Source: Modestobacter altitudinis (lineage in GTDB: Bacteria > Actinomycetota > Actinomycetes > Mycobacteriales > Geodermatophilaceae). From it: 44,303 bases of DNA. The translations under genes and the position numbers were made by a program. Shown here one piece after another: positions 16,215 through 23,610 of this stretch (positions are counted from its first letter, which is position 1; the number at the start of each line of letters is the position of its first letter). Below the pieces are notes generated by a model, which made no database searches, was not told where the DNA came from, and saw only the letters and a list, made by a program, of their open reading frames with translations. The stretch spans positions 1 to 44,303 of the forward strand of contig NZ_SJEW01000039.1 in the NCBI RefSeq assembly GCF_005930475.1. The letters are read 5' to 3'.

Positions 16215-17683
16215 CAGCCACGCCCCGGCGAGGTGGCCCGGTGCACCGGGGCCCCGAAGACCCGCGGCGACACGGCGATGCCCAGCTCCTCGAAGCGCTG
16301 GGTGAAGCGCGGCCGCACGCCGGTGGGCACGGCCTTGCCGATGATCCGGCCGTTGAGGTCGGTCCCGCCGGTGTAGTCGAACAGGAACGCGTCCTGCAGC
16401 GTCACCGTGTCGCCCTCCATGCCCTGCACCTCGGTCACGTGGGTGACCCGGCGGGTGCCGTCCCGCAGCCGGGAGATCTGCACGATGACGTCGACGGCCG
16501 AGGCGACCTGCTCGCGCACGGCGCGCAGCGGCAGGTCCATGCCCGCCATGAGCACCAGCGTCTCCAGGCGGGCGATGGCGTCGCGCGGGGTGTTGGCATG
16601 CACCGTGGACAGCGAGCCGTCGTGGCCGGTGTTCATCGCCTGCAGCATGTCCAGGCTCTCCCCGCCGCGGACCTCGCCGACGACGATGCGGTCGGGTCGC
16701 ATGCGCAGCGAGTTGCGCACCAGCTCGCGGATGCCGATCGCGCCCTTGCCCTCGATGTTGGCCGGGCGGGACTCCAGCCGGACGACGTGCTCCTGCTGCA
16801 GCTGCAGCTCGACGGCGTCCTCGATCGTGATGATCCGCTCGGTCTCCGGGATGAACGAGCTCAGCACGTTGAGCAGGGTCGTCTTCCCGGTGCCGGTGCC
16901 GCCGGCGACGATGATGTTGAGCCGGGCCTCGACGCAGGCCCGCAGCAGCTCGGCCATCTCCGGGCTGAGAGTCCCGAAGGAGATCAGGTCGGCGACCTGC
17001 AGCGGGGTGCGGGAGAACTTGCGGATGGTCAGCGAGGAACCGCTGAAGGCCAGCGGCGGGATGATGGCGTTGACGCGGGATCCGTCGGCGAGCCGGGCGT
17101 CGACCAGCGGCGAGGACTCGTCGATGCGCCGGCCCACCCGCGAGACGATCCGCTCGATGACCCGGCGCAGGTGCGCCTCGTTCGCGAAGGCGGTCGCGGT
17201 CAGGGTGATCCGGCCACGCCGCTCGACGTAGACCCGGTCCGGGCCGTTGACCATGATCTCGGTGACGTCGGCGTCCTCGAGCAGGGGCTGCAGGGGACCG
17301 TAGCCGAGCACCTCGTCGGTGATCTCGCTCATCAGCCGCAGGCGGTCCTCGCCCGACAGCGCGGTCTGCTCGTTGGCCAGCACGCGCTGCAGCTCGGTGC
17401 GCACGAGGGAGTGCAGGTGGTCCTCGGGCAGGTCGGGGTCGTTGAGCTTGTTGCCCAGCCGGTCGAACAGCGCGCGGCTGGCGCGGTCCTTGAGCCGGGT
17501 GAGGGCATCGCCCTGACCTCCCGGGGCAGGGCTGTCGTGCCCCGGCTCGACGGTGGTGGCGACCCGGTCGGCGAGGCTCTTGGCCGGGGACGCCGCCGCC
17601 GCGGCCGCACGGGCGACGTGCACCGGCTCGGGGCCGAGCAGGTTCTCCCCCCGCGCGGTCGCGATGCGGTCGGTGAGGGTCAT
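16214..17683 (-). CDS. tadA: TadA/CpaF secretion ATPase of the Tad pilus
   Basis: A 489-residue hexameric ATPase that powers Flp pilus assembly at the inner membrane. An N-terminal variable region (1-75) is followed by the CpaF N-domain (GYGPLQPLLEDADVTEIMVNG, 128-147). The ATPase core has Walker A GGTGTGKT (261-268), an Asp box around TIEDAVEL (286-293), Walker B RIVVGEVRGGE (332-342) and a His box at STVHAN (359-364). All key residues are intact. ATG 17683 is chosen because it overlaps the cpaE stop by 4 nt (ATGA); the frame upstream of it belongs to the cpaE gene. Confidence 0.95.
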   Translation of the reverse strand: MTLTDRIATARGENLLGPEPVHVARAAAAAASPAKSLADRVATTVEPGHDSPAPGGQGDALTRLKDRASRALFDRLGNKLNDPDLPEDHLHSLVRTELQRVLANEQTALSGEDRLRLMSEITDEVLGYGPLQPLLEDADVTEIMVNGPDRVYVERRGRITLTATAFANEAHLRRVIERIVSRVGRRIDESSPLVDARLADGSRVNAIIPPLAFSGSSLTIRKFSRTPLQVADLISFGTLSPEMAELLRACVEARLNIIVAGGTGTGKTTLLNVLSSFIPETERIITIEDAVELQLQQEHVVRLESRPANIEGKGAIGIRELVRNSLRMRPDRIVVGEVRGGESLDMLQAMNTGHDGSLSTVHANTPRDAIARLETLVLMAGMDLPLRAVREQVASAVDVIVQISRLRDGTRRVTHVTEVQGMEGDTVTLQDAFLFDYTGGTDLNGRIIGKAVPTGVRPRFTQRFEELGIAVSPRVFGAPVHRATSPGRG

Positions 17684-18858
17684 CGCGCGCCGGCCTTGAG
17701 ACGGCCGAACAGGCCGGTGCGCGCCGGGGCCGCCTGGGGCAGGAAGCGGCTCAGCAGCGTCTGCAGGCCCTTGGCCACCGGGTCGCGACCACCGGTCTGC
17801 AGCAGCGGGACGCCGGTGTTCGTCGACATCGGCACCGCGGAGCTGCGCGGCAGCACGAGGTCCAGCGGCGTGCCGATGGTGGTCTCGATGTCCTTCATCG
17901 ACAGCGCCGCGTCGGTCTCCCACATGTTGAGCAGCAGGTGTCGTCGGGCCGGCAGGAGGTCGAGCTCGGTGAGCACGTCGATCTCCTTGCGCAGCCCGCG
18001 CACCCCCGGCACGTCGGCACCGCTGAGCAGGACCAGGTCGGTGGCCTTCTCCAGCACCGTCAGGGTGTGGTCGGACAGGCCTGGCGCGGTGTCCAGGACG
18101 ACGTACTGGAACTCCTGGCTGAGGGTGTGGACCAGCTGGGCGACCTGCTCGGAGGTCACCGCGTCACCGGCGGCGGGGGAGTCGCTGCCGGCCACGACGT
18201 ACAAGCCGCTGGGGTGCCGGGTCAGGAAGGTCTTGAGCACGAGCGGGTCGTTGCTGGCCGCTCCGTGCACGGTGTCTGGGAGCGTGTACTCGGGCACGAG
18301 GGCCAGTGCGCTCGCCACGTCGCCGAACTGCAGGTCCAGGTCGACGATGACCGTCGACCCGGTACCGGACCGGGCCAGCCCGACCGCCAGGTTGGTGGAG
18401 ACGGTGGTCTTGCCGACCCCGCCCTTGGCCGAGGCCACGACGATGACGCGGCGGTCGGAGCTCGCCTCGGTGGCGGTGGCCTGCGCGCGGGCGCGGGCCA
18501 GGTCGGCGCAGCGGCGCAGCACGGCCGCCACGTCGTCCGGGCCGGCGTCGGGGCCGAGCACGTCGCGCACCCCCGACCGCATGGCCGCGACCCACAGGTC
18601 GGGGTCCGACGGGGCGACGACGACGACGTCGGTGCCGGAGCCGGAGACGTCGAGCTGGGTGGCCAGGTGCAGCGCGCGCTGCAGCGGGACGTCTGCGCCG
18701 AACACGAGCACCTGCGGGTGCCCGGCCTCCGCGAGACGGGCGGCCAGGCCCCCCTCGGCGTCGAGGGCCTCGACCCCGAGGTGGGCCGCGGTCGTGCTGG
18801 CGGCGGCGAAGCGCTGGGCGAGCTCGGCACCGAGGCCGATGGTCAGGACGTTGCTCAT
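17680..18858 (-). CDS. CpaE/TadZ-like pilus localisation ATPase
   Basis: A 392-residue protein with an N-terminal receiver-like domain (about 1-115) lacking an obvious phosphorylation aspartate, and a C-terminal MinD/ParA-type P-loop ATPase. Walker A is KGGVGKTT (145-152), followed by VIVDLDLQFGDV and VVLDTAPGLSDHTL. CpaE/TadZ proteins place the Tad machine in the cell. It overlaps cpaB upstream and tadA downstream by 4 nt each, so the whole set is coupled. Confidence 0.92.
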   Translation of the reverse strand: MSNVLTIGLGAELAQRFAAASTTAAHLGVEALDAEGGLAARLAEAGHPQVLVFGADVPLQRALHLATQLDVSGSGTDVVVVAPSDPDLWVAAMRSGVRDVLGPDAGPDDVAAVLRRCADLARARAQATATEASSDRRVIVVASAKGGVGKTTVSTNLAVGLARSGTGSTVIVDLDLQFGDVASALALVPEYTLPDTVHGAASNDPLVLKTFLTRHPSGLYVVAGSDSPAAGDAVTSEQVAQLVHTLSQEFQYVVLDTAPGLSDHTLTVLEKATDLVLLSGADVPGVRGLRKEIDVLTELDLLPARRHLLLNMWETDAALSMKDIETTIGTPLDLVLPRSSAVPMSTNTGVPLLQTGGRDPVAKGLQTLLSRFLPQAAPARTGLFGRLKAGAR

Positions 18859-19559
18859 GACTGGGCTCCTGCGGACGGGGTGGCGGCGGCGGTGGAGGCG
18901 GAGGTCGTTCCGGGGCGGGCCATCTCCTGCAGGGAGAGCCAGATCGTGCCCTGCTGCATCCCGGCGATGACGGCGGCGCTCTGCGGGCCGTCGAGGGCGA
19001 GGGTGACGGTGACCTGCGCGCTCGGGTCGGTGGAATCGGTCGCGCCGGACGACCGGGTGACCAGCACGCCGTCGATGCTCTGCGACGCGGGGGTGCCCGA
19101 GGCGCCCGTCCCGAACACCAGGACGCCGACCCGGTCGCCGGCCTTCAGCGCACCGTCGACCGCCTGCTGCGGCTGCAGGGTCAGGCTGACCTCCTGCGTC
19201 CCGGCCGGGGCGGCGACCGTGCCGGCCGCCAGCAGGGAGGCCGGGTCCGCGAACCGGTCGGCGAGCAGCTGCTCACCGGGCAGCAGGTCCGCGGTGGTGA
19301 CGAAGCCGGCCACGGCGGACAGGTCGGACAGGCCGCCGGGTGCGGCCAGGCGGGCCGGCACCTCTTCCGTGCTGACCGAGCTGGCGACGTCGGCGGCGCC
19401 GGTGCCGGCCGGCACGGTGCGGCCGACCACCAGGACCGGGACCAGCCGTTCGCCGGCCTGGGCCCGCGCGTCAGCGGACTGCGCGTAGGTCACCAGGACC
19501 ACTGCTCCGACGGCGGCGATGAGGAACGCCGCGACGGCGGCGAGGAGGCGGCGCTGCAT
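18855..19559 (-). CDS. CpaB/RcpC-like Flp pilus assembly protein (SAF domain)
   Basis: A 234-residue protein with one N-terminal membrane anchor (about 4-26, RRLLAAVAAFLIAAVGAVVLV) and an extracytoplasmic region containing a SAF-type domain (VVGRTVPAGTGA onward) followed by a CpaB/RcpC-type beta domain (SLTLQPQQAVDGALKAGDRVGVL). It is thought to act in the envelope part of the Tad channel. ATG 19559 is preferred over the longer frame because AAGGA lies 8 nt upstream. There is a 60-nt gap to the tadG-like gene before it. Confidence 0.88.
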   Translation of the reverse strand: MQRRLLAAVAAFLIAAVGAVVLVTYAQSADARAQAGERLVPVLVVGRTVPAGTGAADVASSVSTEEVPARLAAPGGLSDLSAVAGFVTTADLLPGEQLLADRFADPASLLAAGTVAAPAGTQEVSLTLQPQQAVDGALKAGDRVGVLVFGTGASGTPASQSIDGVLVTRSSGATDSTDPSAQVTVTLALDGPQSAAVIAGMQQGTIWLSLQEMARPGTTSASTAAATPSAGAQS

Positions 19560-19619
19560 GATGATGATCCTTAGGACAGAGGGACGGAGCGGGGTCGCGG
19601 GCCGGGGGAAGTGCACCGG

Positions 19620-20603
19620 TCAGGTCGTCAACCGCACAGAGGGCATCGGGGTGCCCAGGGCGGGATCGACCGGGCCGGTGGAGAAGCCCCACAGGCCGCC
19701 GTCGGGGTCGACGCCCATGACGTGGAAGCCGAGGTAGTCCGAGACGTGGTACCGGTTGCCGTGGACCTCGTCGTAGACGGGGACGACGATCTCGTAGCCG
19801 CCGTGGGGCCAGCTGGTCACGTCGCCGAACTGGCTGCTGGCGACGCAGGTCCTGGCCGCGAAGGTGACCGGTTCGAAGGCTTGGCCGGTCACGTTCCTGT
19901 CCTTGGCCGAGCTGCTGCCGCACGCGGCGCTGTCGTCGACGAGGGTCATGACGCTCCCCACGGGGAAGGTCAGGGAGCCGGTCGGGCCGTCACAGGTGTC
20001 ACTGCCGGTCCAGTCGGCGGGGGAGATCTCCTGCCGGTCCGGCAGCAGCTCCAGCCCGTTCGGCTCGCTCGCGAGGTGGTACGGCGTCTCCTCGGGCAGC
20101 TGGAGGTAGCGGCAGTAGGAGATGGCCAGGGGGTAGCTCGCCGTGTAGCCGATCGTCGTGGTCCACGCTGCCTTCGAGGTCATCCGGACCTTGCCCGGTC
20201 CGATCGGGATGGGACGCGAGGCGTCCGCTTCGACGGTGACAGTGACCGTCTGGCCCTGGAGGAGGGGAGGCTTCACGGTGCTGCTGCTGCCTGCGTTGTC
20301 GGACCCCAGGCGGTCGGCCGTGGCCTTTGCAGTGGCAGCAGTCACGGGGCAGTCGGTGGCGGGGGTGGCGGTGGGGTTGGCAGCCATGTCGGCAGCCACG
20401 GCCTTGGCACATTCCATGGCGACGGCGAGGGCCGCGGCGTCCGCGGCGTTGCGCAGCACCTGCTGGTCCCGGCGGGCGGCCGACGTGTCGATGGCGACGG
20501 CCGCGAAGCCCAGCAGCACGACCATGCCCAGGGCGACGAAGACGGCGACGGCGCCGCGCTCCGGCCGCAGCCGGCTGGCGAGGGCGCCGATCACCGCTCG
20601 CAT
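19620..20603 (-). CDS. TadG-like pseudopilin/pilus-assembly protein
   Basis: A 327-residue protein with the TadE/TadG N-terminal signature: RLRPERGAVAVFVALGMVVLLGFAAVAIDTS spans the prepilin-like cleavage region and hydrophobic helix (about 12-42). A cysteine-containing extracytoplasmic region of about 280 residues follows (Cys in MECAK, TDCPV, SYCRY, DTCDG, AACGS, RTCVA). The DQQVLRNAADAAALA motif after the helix is typical of TadG-type proteins. It is probably a minor pilin-like component. Its start lies 13 bp inside the end of tadE. Confidence 0.85.
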   Translation of the reverse strand: MRAVIGALASRLRPERGAVAVFVALGMVVLLGFAAVAIDTSAARRDQQVLRNAADAAALAVAMECAKAVAADMAANPTATPATDCPVTAATAKATADRLGSDNAGSSSTVKPPLLQGQTVTVTVEADASRPIPIGPGKVRMTSKAAWTTTIGYTASYPLAISYCRYLQLPEETPYHLASEPNGLELLPDRQEISPADWTGSDTCDGPTGSLTFPVGSVMTLVDDSAACGSSSAKDRNVTGQAFEPVTFAARTCVASSQFGDVTSWPHGGYEIVVPVYDEVHGNRYHVSDYLGFHVMGVDPDGGLWGFSTGPVDPALGTPMPSVRLTT

Positions 20604-21031
20604 TGCATAACCGCCCTGCTGGTGAGCTCCACGCCGTTCTTCCCGAGCAGGCCGGCGGCGAAGGGCTGGGTGTAGGTGATCGTCACGGTGACGGTCTCGA
20701 GCGGGTCAGCCGGGTCCGTCGACGGGCAGGCGTCCGGGCTGATGGTGATCTGCGAGTCGGGGAGGTCGAGGGAGTCCACCGCATCGTGCACGGCCTTGTG
20801 CGCCTGGGTGAGGTCGCCGCCCACTGCCACGACCCGGGCACCTTCGCGGGCGGCGGCGCTCAACCGGGCGTGCACCTGCAGCGCCTGGCTGAACTCGACG
20901 ATGCCGAGGAACAGCAGGATCAGCAGCGGCACGACCAGGGCGAACTCGACAGCTGCGGCACCGCGCTCGCCGAGCAGCCGGGCAGCGAAGCGGCTCCGGC
21001 CGGCAGGGCGAGCAGGGTGGGTGGCGCTCAC
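20591..21031 (-). CDS. tadE: TadE-like minor pseudopilin
   Basis: A 146-residue protein. GERGAAAVEFALVVPLLILLFLGIVEF (about 24-50) has the TadE motif: a Gly before a hydrophobic helix with Glu at position +5 of the mature protein. The rest is a small extracytoplasmic domain (AREGARVVAVGG and onward) ending in a Cys. GTG 21031 is chosen because GAGAGGA lies 6 nt upstream; the longer frame runs through the hairpin after the pilin gene. It is expected to be processed by the prepilin peptidase encoded nearby. Confidence 0.88.
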   Translation of the reverse strand: MSATHPARPAGRSRFAARLLGERGAAAVEFALVVPLLILLFLGIVEFSQALQVHARLSAAAREGARVVAVGGDLTQAHKAVHDAVDSLDLPDSQITISPDACPSTDPADPLETVTVTITYTQPFAAGLLGKNGVELTSRAVMQCER

Positions 21032-21085
21032 GTCGGGTCCTCTCAGGTGGCGGTGTGGGAGTCGGGGTGGTGACTGCCGACCGGC

Positions 21086-21111
21086 GGCGGTGCGACCTGA
21101 GTCGCACCGCC
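21086..21111 (-). terminator. Hairpin between flp copy A and tadE
   Basis: A perfect 11-bp stem (GGCGGTGCGAC) with a CTGA loop, 30 bp after the pilin stop. It could act as a partial terminator, or protect the pilin mRNA 3' end, giving more pilin than downstream machinery. Confidence 0.7.
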
Positions 21112-21128
21112 TGACCGGGGCTTCATGC

Positions 21129-21494
21129 GTCAGTTGGAGGTCAGTCCTGGCCGCCGTTGACATCGACGTTCTGGAAGAGGCCTTCGAGCATCGGACGGAA
21201 GAACGTGACGGCGCTGACGACGGCGGCGGCGATCAGGCCGACGAGCAGGGCGTACTCGACGGCGCTGGCGCCGCGCTCCTCCTTGAGGGAGGTCACGCGT
21301 CCGGAGACGCGCTCGCCGGCGACGAGGGACAGCGTGTAGAGCGACTGGAACAGGGTGACCACGGTGCTTCTCCTGGGGGACGGGCCGTCGGCCGATCGTG
21401 TCGTGATGACCCGGGGTCGCGGCTTCTGGAGAGTTGTCGGCAACCGATCGGGGAGAGCTGAGCGGCGACCACCCGGGGTCACCCGGATGGGTGA
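21129..21494. repeat. 366-bp direct repeat, copy A (pilin cassette)
   Basis: This copy matches 22706-23071 in the same orientation, offset 1577 bp. The first 339 bp (21129-21467) are identical by eye; two mismatches follow at the distal end. The repeat covers the whole pilin gene and about 130 bp upstream of it, but not the hairpins downstream of each copy. Confidence 0.97.
21141..21362 (-). CDS. flp: Flp-type major pilin, copy A
   Basis: A 73-residue prepilin. Residues 1-31 form a leader ending EERG, followed by ASAVEYALLVGLIAAAVVSAV: the G-X4-EY Flp motif (Gly31, Glu36, Tyr37) and the hydrophobic assembly helix. The mature pilin would be 42 residues, with a short polar tail ending in GGQD. 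The GTG start at 21362 is supported by AGGAG 7 nt upstream. The protein is identical to copy B at 22718-22939. It is expected to polymerise into the Tad pilus fibre after cleavage. Confidence 0.93.
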   Translation of the reverse strand: MVTLFQSLYTLSLVAGERVSGRVTSLKEERGASAVEYALLVGLIAAAVVSAVTFFRPMLEGLFQNVDVNGGQD

Positions 21495-21550
21495 GCTGGT
21501 GTGGGGGACCGGGTAAACGGGTGTGACACCGCGTGACGGCGCTCCGGCGC

Positions 21551-22273
21551 TCACCACGGCGACACTGCCCATGGCCCGCCGAGCAGTGCCGACGCCAGAG
21601 CCCCGACCAGCAGAGCCGGACCGAAGGGCAGGTCCGTGCTGAGCTGCGCCCGCCGAGCTGCGAGCAGCCACAAGCCCAGGAGACCCTGGGCGAGGAAGCC
21701 CAGGAACAGCGCCGTGACGACGCTGGACCACCCGAGCCAGCCCAGGTATAGCCCGGTCAGCGCGACCAGCTTGACGTCGCCCATGCCGAGGCCGGAGGGG
21801 CTGATCAGCGCCATCACCAGCAGCAGACCGAAGCAGGTCAGGCCGGCGAGCAGCCCCCGCCCCAGGTCGTCCCACCTGTCGGACACGGACGCCGCGCCGG
21901 TCAACAGCAGGACAGCCAGCGCGGTCCCGGGCAGCAGGACACGGTTGGGCAACCGGTGCTCTCGGACGTCCACGACGCCCAGCAGCAGACCGAGCAGGAC
22001 GAACCAGAGCCAGGCCGGTAGATCGGCTGACGCACCGAAGCGGAGGACGACGGCGGTCGACGCCACAGCGCCGACCGCCGCAGTGATGGCTGGGCCCGCT
22101 GGACCGGTGCTGGCGGCGGCCCGGGGTGGCGTGGTGACTGGGGCGGACTGGACGTGGCCGTCGACGGGGGCAGGGTCCGCCGGCCGGGTGAGGGCACCAC
22201 CGGACAGCCGGTGCGCAGCGCGACCGGCCAGCGCACCGAGCAGCGCGACGGCGATGCAGAGCAGCGGGATCAA
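21551..22273 (-). CDS. Prepilin peptidase (A24, TadV/CpaA type)
   Basis: A 240-residue membrane aspartic protease that cleaves Flp prepilins and TadE-type pseudopilins. Several hydrophobic helices are visible. The two catalytic aspartates are Asp102 in GVVDVREHRLPN and Asp166 in the GLGMGDVKL motif (161-169). It has no N-terminal cysteine methylase domain, as is normal for Tad peptidases, but there is a Pro/Ala-rich insert at about 30-62. The only plausible start is TTG at 22273, which lacks its own Shine-Dalgarno sequence but overlaps the stop of a small upstream ORF (TTGA), so it is probably translated by coupling. It sits between the two identical pilin genes. Confidence 0.88.
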   Translation of the reverse strand: MIPLLCIAVALLGALAGRAAHRLSGGALTRPADPAPVDGHVQSAPVTTPPRAAASTGPAGPAITAAVGAVASTAVVLRFGASADLPAWLWFVLLGLLLGVVDVREHRLPNRVLLPGTALAVLLLTGAASVSDRWDDLGRGLLAGLTCFGLLLVMALISPSGLGMGDVKLVALTGLYLGWLGWSSVVTALFLGFLAQGLLGLWLLAARRAQLSTDLPFGPALLVGALASALLGGPWAVSPW

Positions 22274-22335
22274 CGGAGGCTCGCCGGACGGACGTACCAG
22301 TTGTGTCGCCGTCGCCCGCAGGTCGTCACCGACAT
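22270..22335 (-). CDS. Putative 21-residue leader peptide coupled to the prepilin peptidase
   Basis: An ATG at 22335 is preceded by GGAGGAGG at a 5-nt spacing, the best ribosome binding site in this region. It opens a 21-codon frame, MSVTTCGRRRHNWYVRPASL plus a final Arg, whose TGA overlaps the TTG start of the prepilin peptidase by 3 nt within a TTGA. The basic peptide has no recognisable domain. Its role may simply be to load ribosomes for the peptidase gene. A frameshift in the record or a longer natural N-terminus are alternatives. Confidence 0.5.
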   Translation of the reverse strand: MSVTTCGRRRHNWYVRPASLR

Positions 22336-22436
22336 CTCGTCCTCCTCCCGACGCTTCCCGGGAATCCTCGGCTGCGGCAGCGACTTGTTGAGCTGGACCG
22401 CAGGTCAGGGGCGGTCATCGAGCCGGGGCGCGGGTC

Positions 22437-22529
22437 AGGTGTCCCAGGTGTCCCAGGAGTCCCGGGCGGCTCGGCCCGTCATCCCCGACCCGACGGCTCG
22501 GGGGAGTACCGGCTGCTGCCGTCGGGTCG
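22437..22529 (-). promoter_or_regulatory. Putative regulatory region of the Tad operon (9-bp iterons and a 12-bp inverted repeat)
   Basis: Two elements lie 100-200 bp upstream of the leader ORF. The first is three consecutive 9-bp units of the form AGGTGTCCC/AGGAGTCCC (22437-22463). The second is a perfect 12-bp inverted repeat, CGACCCGACGGC with its complement, separated by 20 nt (22486-22497 and 22518-22529). The rest of 22336-22638 shows no gene. These could be regulator-binding sites; no promoter hexamers are clear. Confidence 0.4.
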
Positions 22530-22638
22530 CGGTGACCGGCACAGACGATCGCCGCCCGGTGGGCGGGCCTGCCGCCAGCCTGGCCGGTCCGGCGGTCACC
22601 TGGACGGCGGGCGGGGCGTCGACCGCTGGAACGGCGCA

Positions 22639-22668
22639 GCGGCCGGCTCCCGGAGGGGAGCCGGCCGC
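22639..22668 (-). terminator. Terminator after flp copy B
   Basis: A perfect 13-bp stem (GCGGCCGGCTCCC) with a GGAG loop, starting 49 bp after the stop of pilin copy B. It separates copy B from the prepilin peptidase unit. Confidence 0.85.
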
Positions 22669-22705
22669 AGCCTCGCAGGTGCGCCTGTGCAGGCGCGGCG
22701 GTCAG

Positions 22706-23071
22706 GTCAGTTGGAGGTCAGTCCTGGCCGCCGTTGACATCGACGTTCTGGAAGAGGCCTTCGAGCATCGGACGGAAGAACGTGACGGCGCTGACGACGG
22801 CGGCGGCGATCAGGCCGACGAGCAGGGCGTACTCGACGGCGCTGGCGCCGCGCTCCTCCTTGAGGGAGGTCACGCGTCCGGAGACGCGCTCGCCGGCGAC
22901 GAGGGACAGCGTGTAGAGCGACTGGAACAGGGTGACCACGGTGCTTCTCCTGGGGGACGGGCCGTCGGCCGATCGTGTCGTGATGACCCGGGGTCGCGGC
23001 TTCTGGAGAGTTGTCGGCAACCGATCGGGGAGAGCTGAGCGGCGCCCACCCGGGGTCACCCGGAGGGGTGA
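22706..23071. repeat. 366-bp direct repeat, copy B (pilin cassette)
   Basis: Counterpart of 21129-21494. Identity breaks sharply at 22705/22706, 12 bp beyond the pilin stop, and at about 23072 upstream, just before the neighbouring split-barrel gene. Confidence 0.97.
22718..22939 (-). CDS. flp: Flp-type major pilin, copy B
   Basis: This 73-residue prepilin is identical in DNA and protein to copy A, including its ribosome binding site and the first ~105 bp upstream. The leader, Gly31 cleavage site and Glu36-Tyr37 are intact. Unlike copy A it is followed by its own 13-bp terminator, so it is probably a single-gene transcript and may supply most of the pilin. Copies may be kept identical by gene conversion. 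Confidence 0.93.
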   Translation of the reverse strand: MVTLFQSLYTLSLVAGERVSGRVTSLKEERGASAVEYALLVGLIAAAVVSAVTFFRPMLEGLFQNVDVNGGQD

Positions 23072-23083
23072 CACCGCCGCGCC

Positions 23084-23479
23084 TCAGCCCTGCGGCGAGC
23101 TGACCTTCTCTGCCTCGATGGTGACCAGCAGCCGCTGCTGGTCGCGGCCGCCGAACCACGGGTAGGGCCCGCCCAGGTACTTCTGCGCCAGCTGGTCGAT
23201 GTGCTCGGCAGCGCCTTCGGCGGTGATGCCGACGACCCGCCCGCGCACCGCGTAGTAGCGCGAGACGTCGGCCGGGTCGGCCACGTTCAGCGCCACCCGG
23301 GCGTCCCGCTCCATGTTCCGCACCTTCTGGAACCCGGCGACGGTGTTGATCTGGATGTGCGTGCCGTCGGTGTCGACCCAGGTCTGGGTCATCTGCGGCG
23401 AGCCGTCGGGCATCACGGTGGCCACGAAGCAGGGGCTGGGCTGGCGCAGCAGGTCGAGCAGTCCGGCGGGCAGCGTCAC
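23084..23479 (-). CDS. PPOX-class (split beta-barrel) F420/FMN-dependent protein
   Basis: A 131-residue single-domain protein of the pyridoxamine-5'-phosphate-oxidase-like split-barrel fold. Typical segments are CFVATVMPDGSPQMTQTWVD (17-36), VRNMERDARVALNVADP and YYAVRGRVVGI. Short actinobacterial members of this kind usually bind coenzyme F420 or FMN and reduce small molecules; the C-terminal half is not diagnostic. GTG 23479 is preceded by AGAGAGG. The longer upstream frame is Arg/Ala-rich and rejected. Confidence 0.85.
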   Translation of the reverse strand: MTLPAGLLDLLRQPSPCFVATVMPDGSPQMTQTWVDTDGTHIQINTVAGFQKVRNMERDARVALNVADPADVSRYYAVRGRVVGITAEGAAEHIDQLAQKYLGGPYPWFGGRDQQRLLVTIEAEKVSSPQG

Positions 23480-23565
23480 AGGGGTGCCTCTCTGGTCGGT
23501 CGGGTCGCCCCCGACCCTGTCACGCACCACCGGACCCCGCCGTCCGGTCTGGCCCGCCCGAGGCA

Positions 23566-23598
23566 CGCCTCCGGCGCTCCGGCCGTGCGCCGGAGGCG
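23566..23598 (-). terminator. Terminator of the MEDS/HATPase gene
   Basis: A perfect 11-bp stem (CGCCTCCGGCG) with an 11-nt loop, 12 bp beyond the stop at 23611. Confidence 0.75.
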
Positions 23599-23610
23599 CG
23601 CCCCGGGCGC

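Noticed and set aside
13888-16305. Long plus-strand open frame (805 residues)
   Set aside because: It runs antisense through tadC and tadB, which have clear family motifs; this is a high-GC shadow frame.
21129-23071. Insertion sequence or composite transposon bounded by the 366-bp repeats
   Set aside because: No transposase, terminal inverted repeats or target duplications; the repeat is exactly a pilin cassette.
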